DNA of 64,000 nt, taken from the NCBI GenBank assembly GCA_964478075.1, contig CAYZGO010000010.1, positions 1 through 64,000 of the forward strand, given 5' to 3'. The notes beneath the pieces were generated by a model. The model had not been told where the DNA came from and ran no database searches. It saw only the letters and a list, made by a program, of their open reading frames with translations. This document shows, piece by piece, positions 23,723 to 32,271 of this stretch; position 1 is the stretch's first letter; the number at the start of each line of letters is the position of its first letter. The translations under genes and the position numbers were made by a program. The DNA comes from DAOUEX01 sp034430235. GTDB lineage: Bacteria; Chloroflexota; Anaerolineae; UBA2200.

Positions 23723-25759
23723 CTACTTTGGCTTCGCCCAGCCGAGCCCCAGCTCTTGGAGCTTTGCGTCGGTTGGCACGCCTTCGCTGTCCCAGCCGCG
23801 CTTCTCGTAGTAGAGTGGGAGCATCTCGGGGATAGGGCAAACGCTGCCAGCCGAGGCCTCCTTCTCTATCGTCCCGTGGGGCGGAACCTCCACCGGCACT
23901 GACAAAGCCTTTTTCTCCTCCGCCGAGTAGACCTCGTTGGGCATCGGCTCCTCCTCCAGGCGAGACGGCAAGCGGTCGTCATCCTTCGTCAACCCCTCCC
24001 GGATGTTGAAGAGCTTCTCCAGGTTCCAGACTCTCTCCCCCAGCTTCAGAAAGTCCTCGGCCGAGTAATCAAGGCCCGTTGCTGCGGACAGTCCTTTGAC
24101 GTAATCCTCACCTCCAAGCGCGAAGACGGTGAAAAGACACTGGCCTGTACAGTCCAAGGCCGCGGTGAGATGCTGGAAGACCAGCACGAGGTCGGTCTTG
24201 TGGCCATCCTTCGAGAGCCTGAATTCCGCCGTCGGCTCGTCTATATCGGGCGGATTCGCCCCACAGTAGCGGCCGGCCACCTCCGCCGCTATCAGGTAGC
24301 CGCGCACGTGGCACGCCCCCCTGTTCGAGGTGGCGTAGGCAAGCCCTTGCCCCGGGACGCCACGGGCGTCGTAGGCCGGGAACTCGAGGCCCTTCACAGA
24401 CATGGAGAGCTCAGGACGGCCGTACTTGTGTGCCAGTCTCTTCGAGCCCTCAGCCAGCTCATCACCAACACCTTCCCTCGAAGCGATCTTGCTGACGAGC
24501 TTGACCACAGCCTCCCCATCGCTGAAGGGGTTCTCCCCCTTCGCATATCCTATCTCGGATAGGTCCAGGGCCCCCTTCTCGCACAGCTCGAAGGCGCAGG
24601 CTATGGTCGCCCCGGCCGTGATGGTGTCGATCCCGAGCTCGTTGCAGAGGTAGTTCGCCTCCGTTATGGCGAACAGATCCTGGACTCCACACGTAGCCCC
24701 CAACGCCCAGGCCGTTTCGTACTCGGGCCCCTCACCCTTGCCTATGGTCACATAATCCGGGCGCGGCTCTGGGATACGCGTTGTCCTGGCACAGTGGATG
24801 GGGCAGGTGCGGCAGCACCCCCGAGCCTCGATGAGGGTTTTAGGCACCCCTTCGACCTCGCCCACCATCGCCTCCCCGCCCGCTTTGTTGGCCTCTTTGA
24901 GCATCCCCCACTGGAAGTTGCACGTCGGCAGAAGCCCCACCCCGTTGATCAGGTTGTACAGGACCTGGGTGCCGTAGGCAGGCAGGGCCGTTCCGCACAG
25001 GGGACCAGCACGGAGCTTACCCATCTGCTCTCTGGCGGCGGCTTGCAGCTCTTCCGGTTTGGCGATCGAAATCTCCAGCGTCCCTCTGACGGCGATGGCC
25101 TTGAGGTTCTTCGACCCCATTATCGCACCCCCGCCGTCCCTTCCGCAGGCCCGGCCACATCCTAGTTCGTCCGCGTCGTTGATTATGCACGCGAACCTGA
25201 CGAGCTTTTCTCCACCTGGCCCGATGCAGGCCACCTTTATCCCGTCCTTGCCGAGCTCTTCCTTGATGGCGGCTGTGGTTGCATAGGTGCCTTTGCCCCA
25301 CAGGCCCTTTGCATCCCTGATCTCGGCCTTGCCGTCCTCAATCCAGAGGTAAACCGGGCTACCCGCCTTCCCCCTGAGAATTATGGCGTCGAAGCCGGAA
25401 TGCCTCAGTACCTCGCTCCAATCCCCTCCGGAGTGAGAGTCGAAGATCAACCCCCGCGTGTCTTTACCGGCCGCCGGGCGGGCCAGGGGGGATTTCGACA
25501 CAATGTTGTACCCTCCTGAACTGGACACGCTCGTCCCGCTCAACGGGCCGGCGGCGAACACGAGGACGTTCTCGGGGCCGAGAGGATCCGTATCCGGCCC
25601 AACCGCGTCGTAGAGTATCCTGACCCCCAACCCCCTGGCGCCGACATAGTCCTTGTAGTCGGGGCATACCTCATCGAGTGCTTTCGTCTCCACCGTTCCG
25701 GCCGTCAGGTCAACGTCGAGCACGTTGCCCGTCCAACCGCAGAATTCTTTTCCTGCCAT
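23723..25759 (-). CDS. aor: Tungsten-type aldehyde ferredoxin oxidoreductase
   Basis: 678 residues. It oxidises aldehydes to carboxylic acids with ferredoxin, using a tungsten-bis-pterin cofactor and one [4Fe-4S] cluster. Present are the N-terminal block GKEFCGWTGNVLDVDLTAG, YVGARGLGVRILYD, the cluster ligands CRTCPIHC (about residue 300) with a further Cys in LDCTGQCLF, and cofactor-contact segments such as GMPFGLEFPAYDARGVPGQG-like VKGLEFPAYDARGVPGQGL. Length is slightly above the usual 600-630. Start at ATG 25759, 6-8 nt after AAGGAGG. A long leader with an intrinsic terminator precedes it, implying control by attenuation. No ferredoxin gene or MoaD-like gene adjoins it; mobA lies 38 kb away in the window. 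Confidence 0.9.
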   Translation of the reverse strand: MAGKEFCGWTGNVLDVDLTAGTVETKALDEVCPDYKDYVGARGLGVRILYDAVGPDTDPLGPENVLVFAAGPLSGTSVSSSGGYNIVSKSPLARPAAGKDTRGLIFDSHSGGDWSEVLRHSGFDAIILRGKAGSPVYLWIEDGKAEIRDAKGLWGKGTYATTAAIKEELGKDGIKVACIGPGGEKLVRFACIINDADELGCGRACGRDGGGAIMGSKNLKAIAVRGTLEISIAKPEELQAAAREQMGKLRAGPLCGTALPAYGTQVLYNLINGVGLLPTCNFQWGMLKEANKAGGEAMVGEVEGVPKTLIEARGCCRTCPIHCARTTRIPEPRPDYVTIGKGEGPEYETAWALGATCGVQDLFAITEANYLCNELGIDTITAGATIACAFELCEKGALDLSEIGYAKGENPFSDGEAVVKLVSKIASREGVGDELAEGSKRLAHKYGRPELSMSVKGLEFPAYDARGVPGQGLAYATSNRGACHVRGYLIAAEVAGRYCGANPPDIDEPTAEFRLSKDGHKTDLVLVFQHLTAALDCTGQCLFTVFALGGEDYVKGLSAATGLDYSAEDFLKLGERVWNLEKLFNIREGLTKDDDRLPSRLEEEPMPNEVYSAEEKKALSVPVEVPPHGTIEKEASAGSVCPIPEMLPLYYEKRGWDSEGVPTDAKLQELGLGWAKPK

Positions 25760-25861
25760 TCCATTCCTCCTTCTATTTTTCAGGACGGTAGCTTCAACGC
25801 TCAAAACCTCTCTTGAACCACTACGGACGAATTCATCCTTCAGGCATCACCTCCCCCCTAA

Positions 25862-25911
25862 ACAAAAAGGGGCAAAGCGTTTGATCGGGCATCGACGATC
25901 AAATGCTTCGC
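25862..25911 (-). terminator. Intrinsic terminator in the leader of the oxidoreductase gene
   Basis: On the minus strand a 16-bp stem (25896-25911 with 25872-25887, one G-U pair and one mismatch) and a short loop are followed by CCCCTTTTTG. It lies about 100 bp upstream of the start codon, inside the transcript, so it can only act as an attenuator. Confidence 0.75.
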
Positions 25912-26020
25912 CTCCTTTGCAAACACGGCAGGCGCAAGGATTGCTCCCCGCACCCTAGCGCCCATTGCCTCCCAGGAGGACACAGTGGGTCGGAGGGCTT
26001 ACGAAGCTCCTTCTATTCCA
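25862..26020 (-). promoter_or_regulatory. Structured leader with riboswitch architecture (Moco/Tuco-type candidate)
   Basis: After the promoter at 26027-26055 the leader can form a closing stem: GCTTCG (26007-26002) with CGAAGC (25910-25905) and, inside it, CCTCC (25996-25992) with GGAGG (25915-25911). Within are a GGCGC...GCGCC hairpin and a CCTC/GAGG hairpin, joined by conserved-looking unpaired purines. The 3' strand of the closing stem overlaps the 5' strand of the terminator, so the two folds exclude each other. The gene encodes a tungstopterin enzyme, so a molybdenum/tungsten-cofactor riboswitch is the obvious hypothesis; I could not match a consensus with certainty. Confidence 0.5.
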
Positions 26021-26026
26021 ACTAAT

Positions 26027-26055
26027 ACCATAACGCATTTTGGCGCAAAAGTCAA
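26027..26055 (-). promoter_or_regulatory. Promoter of the oxidoreductase transcript
   Basis: Minus strand TTGACT (26050-26055), 17-bp spacer, TATGGT (26027-26032), giving a leader of about 260 nt. Confidence 0.6.
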
Positions 26056-26168
26056 AGACTCTTCGCTGCTCAACCTCGTCAAGTTGTCTTTCCGAATCCC
26101 AGCTCGTATACTACGGGCAACCTGGATTACTGGGCTTGGAGCTTATTCACCGCTGAGAACGGTGAGCG

Positions 26169-26205
26169 CGCAGAGAAAACCCTAGAAACCTCTGCGTTCT
26201 CTGCG
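26169..26205. repeat. Inverted repeat CGCAGAGAA / TTCTCTGCG
   Basis: Perfect 9-bp arms (26169-26177, 26197-26205) with CCTCTGCGTTCTCTGCG on the right, a pattern frequent as intergenic repeats in environmental genomes. Confidence 0.6.
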
Positions 26206-26280
26206 AAGCGTCTCGCGCTGTTTTCACCCAGGCTGCCAAGCGTCTCGCGCTGTTTTCAGCGAGGCTGCGAAGCGTCCCGG
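26206..26280. repeat. Tandem repeat, about 33-bp unit, two and a half copies
   Basis: Units begin AAGCGTCTCGCGCTGTTTTC and end AGGCTGC; the third copy is cut to AAGCGTC. No open frame uses it. Confidence 0.65.
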
Positions 26281-26412
26281 GATTCCTTCGGCGCGGCGGC
26301 GCGCTCCCTCGCCTTGGCCGCCTTGTCTCGGCGCCAGGACGAGGCGACACAAGGTGCGGAAAACCTGCCTGTTCGGTGCATTCGGTGTTCCAAAGTGCCC
26401 GCTCAGACTACA

Positions 26413-27105
26413 TTATGTAATGCCCTCAATGCCTGAATCCTCCAAGGTCTCCGCGTCCATCTCCACCATCTTCCCCGTGACGGTGAACACCACCCGCTCG
26501 CAGATGTTGGTCACCCGGTCAGCAGCGCGCTCCAGGTTGTGGGCCGCCCACAGCAGATAGGTGGCCTGGTCAATGGTACGTGGGTCGGACATGATATACG
26601 TGAGCAGCTCGCGGTACACCTGATTGTAGAGGCCATCCACTTCGTCATCCTCGGCAGGAATAGCCCGCGCCAGATCCACGTTCCGTTGCACAAAGGCCTG
26701 CAACGCCCGGTGAAGCATATCCCGCGCTTTCTCGGCCATACGGGGGATGTCTATAAGCGGCTTGACCAGGGGAGCATCGCCCATCAGTAGGTTGATTTTG
26801 GCAATGCCCTTGGCGTAATCCCCAATCCTTTCCAGCTCGGTGATAATCACCAATATGGCGGCGAGAGTGCGCAGGTCGCCGGCCATCGGCTGCTGGGTGG
26901 CGATCAGAACCAAAGCGTCGTTCTCAATGGCGAAGCGCTTCTCATTGATCAAGCGATCATCGGCCATCAACCGCCGTGCTTCCTCTCTATCCCGTCGCTT
27001 GAGAATCTCCACCGACTCGACGATGGCTTTCTCCACCATACTGCCCAGCGCCAGTACGTCGTCTTGTAGACATTGCAAGTCTCGCTCGAAGCTTTGCCGT
27101 GGCAT
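26413..27105 (-). CDS. phoU: Phosphate-uptake regulator PhoU
   Basis: A 230-residue all-helical protein with two PhoU three-helix repeats: LQCLQDDVLALGSMVEKAI and RRLMADDRLINEKRFAIEND, then LQAFVQRNVDLARAIPAEDDEVDGL. It restrains the Pst transporter and the Pho response when phosphate is ample; metal-binding E/DxxxD patterns are visible in both halves. The start ATG at 27105 has AGGAGGAG upstream; a longer frame to 27246 lacks family similarity. It is the last gene of the pst operon, about 215 bp after pstB. No PhoR/PhoB pair is present in the window. Confidence 0.9.
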   Translation of the reverse strand: MPRQSFERDLQCLQDDVLALGSMVEKAIVESVEILKRRDREEARRLMADDRLINEKRFAIENDALVLIATQQPMAGDLRTLAAILVIITELERIGDYAKGIAKINLLMGDAPLVKPLIDIPRMAEKARDMLHRALQAFVQRNVDLARAIPAEDDEVDGLYNQVYRELLTYIMSDPRTIDQATYLLWAAHNLERAADRVTNICERVVFTVTGKMVEMDAETLEDSGIEGIT

Positions 27106-27321
27106 ATGGATCTCCTCCTTCTGCCGAACTTCTTGCCGCAAGTAGCCAAATTCTCTTGTCAGATACTGTCTCGCACTGGATGGCATACCCCAACCGAGAG
27201 GGGTCCCGGTAGGCGTTCGGGAGTACTGCGCAAGCACGTGAACCAAGAAGCCCCATTTTCGGGCCGAAACTGCCTGCTCAAGGTTGGCGGTTGATACACA
27301 GAGCAGTAGTTGACCAGCCCT

Positions 27322-28089
27322 TTACCCGAACTTCCCCGTGATATAGTCCTCAGTACGCTTATGCCGAGGATTCGTGAAAACCTCTCGGGTCAGACCATAT
27401 TCCACCAAGGTGCCCGCAGGGTGCTCGTTTATCATGAGAAAAGCCGTATAGTCCGATGCTCGCGCGGCCTGCTGCATGTTGTGTGTCACGATGACAATAG
27501 TGTACTTTTGCTTCAACGTTTGCATCAGTTCCTCAATTCGCAGCGTTGTAATAGGGTCTAGGGCCGAGCATGGCTCATCCATCAGGATAACTTCAGGCTT
27601 GACGGCAATCACACGGGCAATACACAATCGCTGTTGCTGGCCCAGGGAAAGGCTTAGCGCATCTTGTCTAAGATTGTCCTTGACTTCATCCCACAATTCT
27701 GCCCCACGCAAGCTGTCCTCTACGACATTCACCAGATTACGATTGTTGTGCAATCCTAACACGCGCGGACCAAAAGCCACATTGTCGAAGATGGATTGCG
27801 GGAAAGGGTTCGGGCGTTGAAACACCATCCCTACCCGCCGTCGCAAATCAACTACGTCCGTGTCGGGAGCGTAGATGTCCTTACCATCGAGGAATACCTT
27901 TCCCTCCATTCGCGTGCCGGGAATGGTGTCGTTCATGCGATTGAGACAGCGCACAAAGGTAGATTTGCCACATCCGGATGGCCCTATCACTGCCGTGATT
28001 CCCCGCTCTTTTATGTCAATGGAGATATCCGACAGAGCGAGCTTGTCACCATAGTAGAAATGGAGATTCTCTACTCGGATTTTGCACAT
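27322..28089 (-). CDS. pstB: Phosphate ABC transporter ATPase PstB (signature motif altered)
   Basis: 255 residues, cytoplasmic ATPase of the high-affinity phosphate importer. Walker A GPSGCGKST, Q-loop FQRPNPFPQS, Walker B VILMDEPCSALDP and the H-loop VTHNMQQA are canonical for PstB. The ABC signature, normally LSGGQQQR, reads LSLGQQQR: its first glycine is leucine. It lies 15 bp after a second pstB-like gene whose signature is intact but whose Q-loop Gln is replaced. The pair could form a heterodimer with one good ATP site. Start ATG 28089. Confidence 0.92.
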   Translation of the reverse strand: MCKIRVENLHFYYGDKLALSDISIDIKERGITAVIGPSGCGKSTFVRCLNRMNDTIPGTRMEGKVFLDGKDIYAPDTDVVDLRRRVGMVFQRPNPFPQSIFDNVAFGPRVLGLHNNRNLVNVVEDSLRGAELWDEVKDNLRQDALSLSLGQQQRLCIARVIAVKPEVILMDEPCSALDPITTLRIEELMQTLKQKYTIVIVTHNMQQAARASDYTAFLMINEHPAGTLVEYGLTREVFTNPRHKRTEDYITGKFG

Positions 28090-28104
28090 TTCTTCACATT
28101 CTCG

Positions 28105-28881
28105 CTAGCCAAACCGGCCGCTAATGTAATCTTCAGTCCGCCGCTCCTGAGGCGCGGTAAACATTTCACTGCCATGTCCATATTCGATCAACTCACCCAT
28201 CAAAAAGAAAGCTGCATAGTCGCCCATACGAGCAGCTTGTTGGATGCTATGAGGAACAAGAACAATAGTGTAGCGCTGCTTCAATACAAAGAGAGATTGT
28301 TCGACCTTGGCGGTGGAGATGGGGTCCAACCCTGACGCAGGTTCATCTAGGAGCACGACCTCCGGTTCCAGGGCCAAGCTGCGAGCAATGCACAGCCGCT
28401 GCTGCTGGCCACCTGACAGCTCGCTGGACGGCTTGTCGAGACGGTCTTTCACCTCATCCCATAACGCGGCCTGGGTGAGACTGCGCACAAGGGTTTCCTC
28501 CAACCGGGCCTGGTCACGTTCGCCCGCCAGTTTGAGGCCATACAGTACGTTTTCACGGACGGTGCCGGGCAAGGGCAGCGGCAGAGCGAAGACCATGCCC
28601 ACCCGCCGTCGCAGGCCAGGCACGTCAACGTCAGGAGCGTAGATGTCTTGCCCATCCAGCAAGATGCGTCCCGACATCTGGGTTCCCTCCACCAGATCAT
28701 TTAGCCGGTTGATGAGGCGCAGCAGCGTCGTCTTGCCCCCACCGGCAGGGCCAAACAAGACAGAGATGGCATTGGCCTGCACATCGAGCGTTACGTTGCG
28801 CAAGGCTGGCTTGCCGCCATAGGCATAGCTTACGTTCTCGATATGGATCTTGGCGTTCGTCTTTATTGACGACAAAGTCAC
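28105..28881 (-). CDS. Second PstB-like ATPase (Q-loop altered)
   Basis: 258 residues, clearly PstB-related in length and in the ends GRILLDGQDIYAPDVDVPGL and ERRTEDYISGRFG. Walker A is GPAGGGKTT, the signature LSGGQQQRLCIARSLA is intact, Walker B is VVLLDEPASGLDP and the H-loop LVPHSIQQA. The Q-loop, FQxPNPFP in PstB, reads FALPLPLPG, so the glutamine that couples ATP binding to the membrane domain is absent. The start is a GTG at 28881. It sits between pstA and pstB in one operon, so a paired role with the neighbouring ATPase is inferred. Confidence 0.88.
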   Translation of the reverse strand: MTLSSIKTNAKIHIENVSYAYGGKPALRNVTLDVQANAISVLFGPAGGGKTTLLRLINRLNDLVEGTQMSGRILLDGQDIYAPDVDVPGLRRRVGMVFALPLPLPGTVRENVLYGLKLAGERDQARLEETLVRSLTQAALWDEVKDRLDKPSSELSGGQQQRLCIARSLALEPEVVLLDEPASGLDPISTAKVEQSLFVLKQRYTIVLVPHSIQQAARMGDYAAFFLMGELIEYGHGSEMFTAPQERRTEDYISGRFG

Positions 28882-28969
28882 AGCCAGTTACCCTCATCCA
28901 TGCTGATCTATTCTCCTGCCACAGAGCTGGGGTTCAACCCTCTCGGGAGCCTCACCGATGCAGCAGTCG

Positions 28970-29815
28970 TCACCACTGCCGTCGTCGCCGGAAGTAGCTG
29001 CGTATGGTTGTTGCCATCACATTCATCGAGAGCACCAACGCCAGCAGCACCAGCGCCGTTCCGTACTGGACTTGCAGCGGCATGCCCGGCACCTGGGTAC
29101 TAATCACGTACAGATGATAAGGCAGGGCCATTGTCTGATCGAAGAGAGACTGGGGCAGACGCGGCAAGTAGAAAGCGGCTACGGTAAACAGGATGGGCGC
29201 CGTCTCGCCGGCTGCTCGCAGCAAGCCCAGGATGACGCCAGTAATGATGCCAGGCAGTGCCTGCGGCAGCACGATGTAGCGGATACCCTGCCAACGAGTC
29301 CCCCCCAGGCTCGCGCTGACGGTACGGAACTCGGTCGGCACGGCACGCAGCGCCTCCTCGGCAGTACTGATAATGATGGGCAGTGTCATAATGGCCAGCG
29401 TCAGCGAACCAGCCAGGATGGATGTGCCGAATTGCAGGAAGAGCACAAACAACCCAAACCCAAACAGCCCATACACAACCGACGGGATGCCTGCCAGATT
29501 GATAATAGCCAGTCGGATCGCACGAGTGAGCCATGTATCGCGGGCGTATTCGGCCAGGTAGATGGCGCCTCCCACCCCCACTGGGATGGCCGCTAGCGCC
29601 GTGCCGAGCGTGAGCAGCAGCGTGCCAACGATGGCAGGGAAGATGCCTCCTGCCTTCATCCCGTCACGGGGCATAGCGCTGAGAAACTCCCACTGAATAG
29701 CGCCAACGCCTCGCACCACAACAGTGCCGATGACGAGCAGAATAGGAACCACCACTACCAGGGCGGCCAAGCTCAAGAGGACAAAGCCAAGGCGTTGCAC
29801 CACGTGGCGATTCAT
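28970..29815 (-). CDS. pstA: Phosphate ABC transporter permease PstA
   Basis: 281 residues with six membrane segments. The binding-protein-dependent permease loop (EEALRAVPTEFRTVSASLGGTRWQGIRYIVLPQALPG) is the EAA-type contact with the ATPases; GVGGAIYLAEYARD and AGIPSVVYGLFGFGLFV are PstA family blocks. Start at ATG 29815 overlaps the pstC stop (TGATG), so translation is coupled. It forms the membrane channel with PstC. Confidence 0.93.
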   Translation of the reverse strand: MNRHVVQRLGFVLLSLAALVVVVPILLVIGTVVVRGVGAIQWEFLSAMPRDGMKAGGIFPAIVGTLLLTLGTALAAIPVGVGGAIYLAEYARDTWLTRAIRLAIINLAGIPSVVYGLFGFGLFVLFLQFGTSILAGSLTLAIMTLPIIISTAEEALRAVPTEFRTVSASLGGTRWQGIRYIVLPQALPGIITGVILGLLRAAGETAPILFTVAAFYLPRLPQSLFDQTMALPYHLYVISTQVPGMPLQVQYGTALVLLALVLSMNVMATTIRSYFRRRRQW

Positions 29816-30711
29816 CAACGCAGTCCTCCCCGCCGCCGTTTCTTCAAGATTGCTGAGGCGGCTGCCAGGTTGATGATGAAGGTCAACAGAAAAAGGATGA
29901 CTCCGATGCCGAAGAGAGCGTGGTAGTGGGTGCTCCCTTGGGCCACCTCGCCCATCTCAGCAGCGATGGTGGCTGTCATGGTGCGTACAGGTCGGAAGAG
30001 GGAGTCCAGGCTGAGGGGCATTCGGGCGGCGTTGCCCGTGACCATCATCACCGCCATCGTTTCACCGATCGCGCGTCCCATGCCCAGCATCAGCGCGGTG
30101 ACAATGCCCGAGCGGGCGGCTGGCACCACTACCCGCCAGATGGTCTGCCATTGGGTAGCCCCCATCGCCAGGCCGGCGTCGCGGTAGCTCTTGGGCACCG
30201 CGTCAAGAGCGTCTTCAGCCACGCTGATGATGGTGGGCAGCGCCATGTAGGCCAGGATGAGCGCACCAGTAAGGGCAGTCAGCCCGGTCGGTGCATCCAA
30301 GGTCTTGCGGAGGAGAGGGGCAACCAGCGTCATCCCCAAGAACCCTAGTACCACTGATGGAATGCCGGCCAGCACCTCAATCATCGGCTTCAGAATCTCG
30401 CGCGCCCAACCCGGCGCGACCTCACGCACGAAGACAGCGGTCGCCACCCCCAGCGGCAGAGAGATGGCGATAGCCGTCACCGTGGCCAACGCTGAGCCCA
30501 GGATCAGCGGCATTGTGCCGAACAGGTCAAAGGTGGGATACCAGCGCGTGCCGAATAGATTGCCCGGCGGCACCTCGAAAAAGGTGGGCAAGCCCTCCCG
30601 CAGCAGAAAGAAGAAAATAAGTAGCACAAAGCCAATGGCTGAGAAACCCAGCACTCGGATAAGTGCCTCGATGACAAATTCAGTCCAACCAATGTGTTGT
30701 GAGTTATTCAT
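29815..30711 (-). CDS. pstC: Phosphate ABC transporter permease PstC
   Basis: 298 residues with six membrane segments. Family blocks: LFGTRWYPT near the N-terminus, LPLGVATAVFVREVAPGWAR, LAGIPSVVLGFLGM, and the EAA-type loop AEDALDAVPKSYRDAGLAMG. Start is the ATG at about 30711; a longer frame to 30864 would overlap the remains of the GxxExxY gene and is not similar to PstC. The protein pairs with PstA. Confidence 0.92.
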   Translation of the reverse strand: MNNSQHIGWTEFVIEALIRVLGFSAIGFVLLIFFFLLREGLPTFFEVPPGNLFGTRWYPTFDLFGTMPLILGSALATVTAIAISLPLGVATAVFVREVAPGWAREILKPMIEVLAGIPSVVLGFLGMTLVAPLLRKTLDAPTGLTALTGALILAYMALPTIISVAEDALDAVPKSYRDAGLAMGATQWQTIWRVVVPAARSGIVTALMLGMGRAIGETMAVMMVTGNAARMPLSLDSLFRPVRTMTATIAAEMGEVAQGSTHYHALFGIGVILFLLTFIINLAAASAILKKRRRGGLR

Positions 30712-31213
30712 AGTCAGCGGATTCAGCAGATTTGGCGAACTCGATGAGTTCAGTCTTTGCTTGCTGGCGCCACGTTCTGAGTCGGGACTGGTACGCCGGC
30801 CCACGCTGAACTGCGCGGGGTGGCAGCATGCGTTTGTGTTCAAGGCTAGTTGTGCCAGAGTCAATCAAGAGAGCCACCTCACGGCCACTGGCGGCGAGCT
30901 AGGAGATGACTTGCTGCTGATGATGCGATGAAAGCAGCTCAACAGCGTTGAGTTCCACAATAACGCAATTCTTGACCAGAAAGTCCAAATAGAAGCTACC
31001 CAGTTTGACATCATCATAGAAAACCTGGATAGGCTTCTCCCGCTCGAATTCTATGCCTCGTCGCCTCAACGCGATAGCCCATGCTCTTTGGTAGAGTTCC
31101 TCGGGAAAGCCAGGCCCAAGACCCTTTTGCACGGCCATTCCTGCACCAATAATGCGATAGGGCAGATTGCCATACTCACGCTGGACTCGACTAGCAATAC
31201 CGTTGCCTTGCAC
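30704..31213 (-). pseudogene. GxxExxY-family gene interrupted by an amber codon, inside the pst operon
   Basis: The first 104 codons are a GxxExxY / PDDEXK-like protein: IIGAGMAVQKGLGPGFPEELYQ, LRRRGIEFEREKPIQVFYDD and VKNCVIVELNAVELLSS. A TAG at 30899-30901 stops the frame after QQQVIS. The same frame continues beyond with LAASGREVALLIDSGTTSLE and HKRML, which is the normal family C-terminus (GLLINFG-SLEFKR type). The TAG stands where the family usually has tyrosine. In the family motif IVELKA, lysine is also changed to asparagine (IVELNA). It starts at GTG 31213 after AAAGGAGAG. The gene is therefore broken, and unrelated in function to phosphate transport. Confidence 0.75.
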
Positions 31214-31264
31214 CAGTACCTCTCCTTTATCCCCTCAATCCCCCTAATCTGCTCAATCCGCTGA

Positions 31265-32212
31265 CTAATGTGCTGACCCCAGCGGTACAAAGCCCAGCTC
31301 CGCCACCAGCGATTGCCCATCGCTCAGCACCCAAGCCACGTAGGCCTTTACCTGACCCGTCGGTTCGCCAGCCGTGTACATATAGAGCGGACGCGCGATA
31401 GGATACGAACTGTCGTTGACGGTCTCAACACAGGGCAATACGTAAGGGCTGCTGCCATCGCGGGCCACAGCCACCACCTTTTGGTCAGGTGTCACGTATC
31501 CCAGGCCGTCATAGCCGATAGCGTTGGGATTCTGGCGCACCTCGGCGCTGATGCCTTCGGATGAGGGCATCAAGAGCGTGTCGGGCGAGAAGAGCAGCTC
31601 GCTCTCCTTCTCTCCCAGTCGGATCACGTTTTCCAGGAAGTAGACGTACGTCCCCGAGTTCGATTCACGAGACAGTAGGACGATGGGGCGGTTCTCGCCA
31701 CCTACCTGGCGCCAATTCGTGATTCGCCCCGTATAGATATCAGAGACTTGCTGCAAAGTGAGCCCATCCACCGGGTTGGATGGGTGGACGACGACAGCAA
31801 TCGCGTCGCCGGCAACTACAAACTCCACCGGCGAAATGCCGTTGGCCTTGGCGGCACCAATCTCCTCTGGTTTCATCTCCCGTGATGCATTGGCGATATC
31901 CACGGTGCCATTGACCATAGCAGCGATGCCCGTGCCCGACCCTCCGCCGGTAACGGAGATGCCTACGTCGGGACACAGGCCCATGTACGCTTCGGCCCAC
32001 GCCAGCGCCACATTAACCAGCGTGTCAGAACCCTTGTTTGTGATGGTTTGAGTTGCTCCGGAGGTCCCGTCGTGCGAAGCAGGCTGCCACAGGCCGCACC
32101 CAACCAGCAGCCAGGCCACGCCGAGCACCAGCAAGCTCAGTACCAGTCGTCGCGGCAGATAGGAGTCAGCGTCAAAGCCCCGGATCGAGTCCCCAATGGA
32201 TGAGGGATTCAC
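31265..32212 (-). CDS. pstS: Phosphate-binding lipoprotein PstS
   Basis: 315 residues. After a charged N-terminus there is a lipoprotein signal (LVLGVAWLLVGCG, lipid on the Cys). Phosphate-binding blocks are visible: NKGSDTLVNVALAWAEAY, VTGGGSGTGIAAMVNGTVDI, SREMKPEE, LSRESNSGTYVYF. It captures phosphate outside the membrane for PstCA and is a likely substrate of lspA in this window. First gene of the operon pstS - (GxxExxY relic) - pstC - pstA - two pstB - phoU. Confidence 0.93.
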   Translation of the reverse strand: MNPSSIGDSIRGFDADSYLPRRLVLSLLVLGVAWLLVGCGLWQPASHDGTSGATQTITNKGSDTLVNVALAWAEAYMGLCPDVGISVTGGGSGTGIAAMVNGTVDIANASREMKPEEIGAAKANGISPVEFVVAGDAIAVVVHPSNPVDGLTLQQVSDIYTGRITNWRQVGGENRPIVLLSRESNSGTYVYFLENVIRLGEKESELLFSPDTLLMPSSEGISAEVRQNPNAIGYDGLGYVTPDQKVVAVARDGSSPYVLPCVETVNDSSYPIARPLYMYTAGEPTGQVKAYVAWVLSDGQSLVAELGFVPLGSAH

Positions 32213-32242
32213 ATTTCCTCACAGTACAAGAGTTTCCATGCT

Positions 32243-32271
32243 AATGTACACTATAAGCTGCTATTCGTCAA
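32243..32271 (-). promoter_or_regulatory. Promoter of the pst operon
   Basis: Minus strand TTGACG (32266-32271), 17-bp spacer, TACATT (32243-32248), about 30 bp before pstS. I could not recognise a Pho box. The rest of 32213-32510 shows no gene. Confidence 0.6.

Larger units (their letters stand above)
26056..26412. other. Gene-free stretch with small repeats
   Basis: It separates the oxidoreductase promoter from the end of phoU. It holds the inverted repeat at 26169-26205 and the tandem repeat at 26206-26280. I see no gene. Confidence 0.6.

Noticed and set aside
30257..30931. 224-codon plus-strand frame
   Set aside because: Antisense to pstC; Arg/Ser/Thr-rich translation without motifs.
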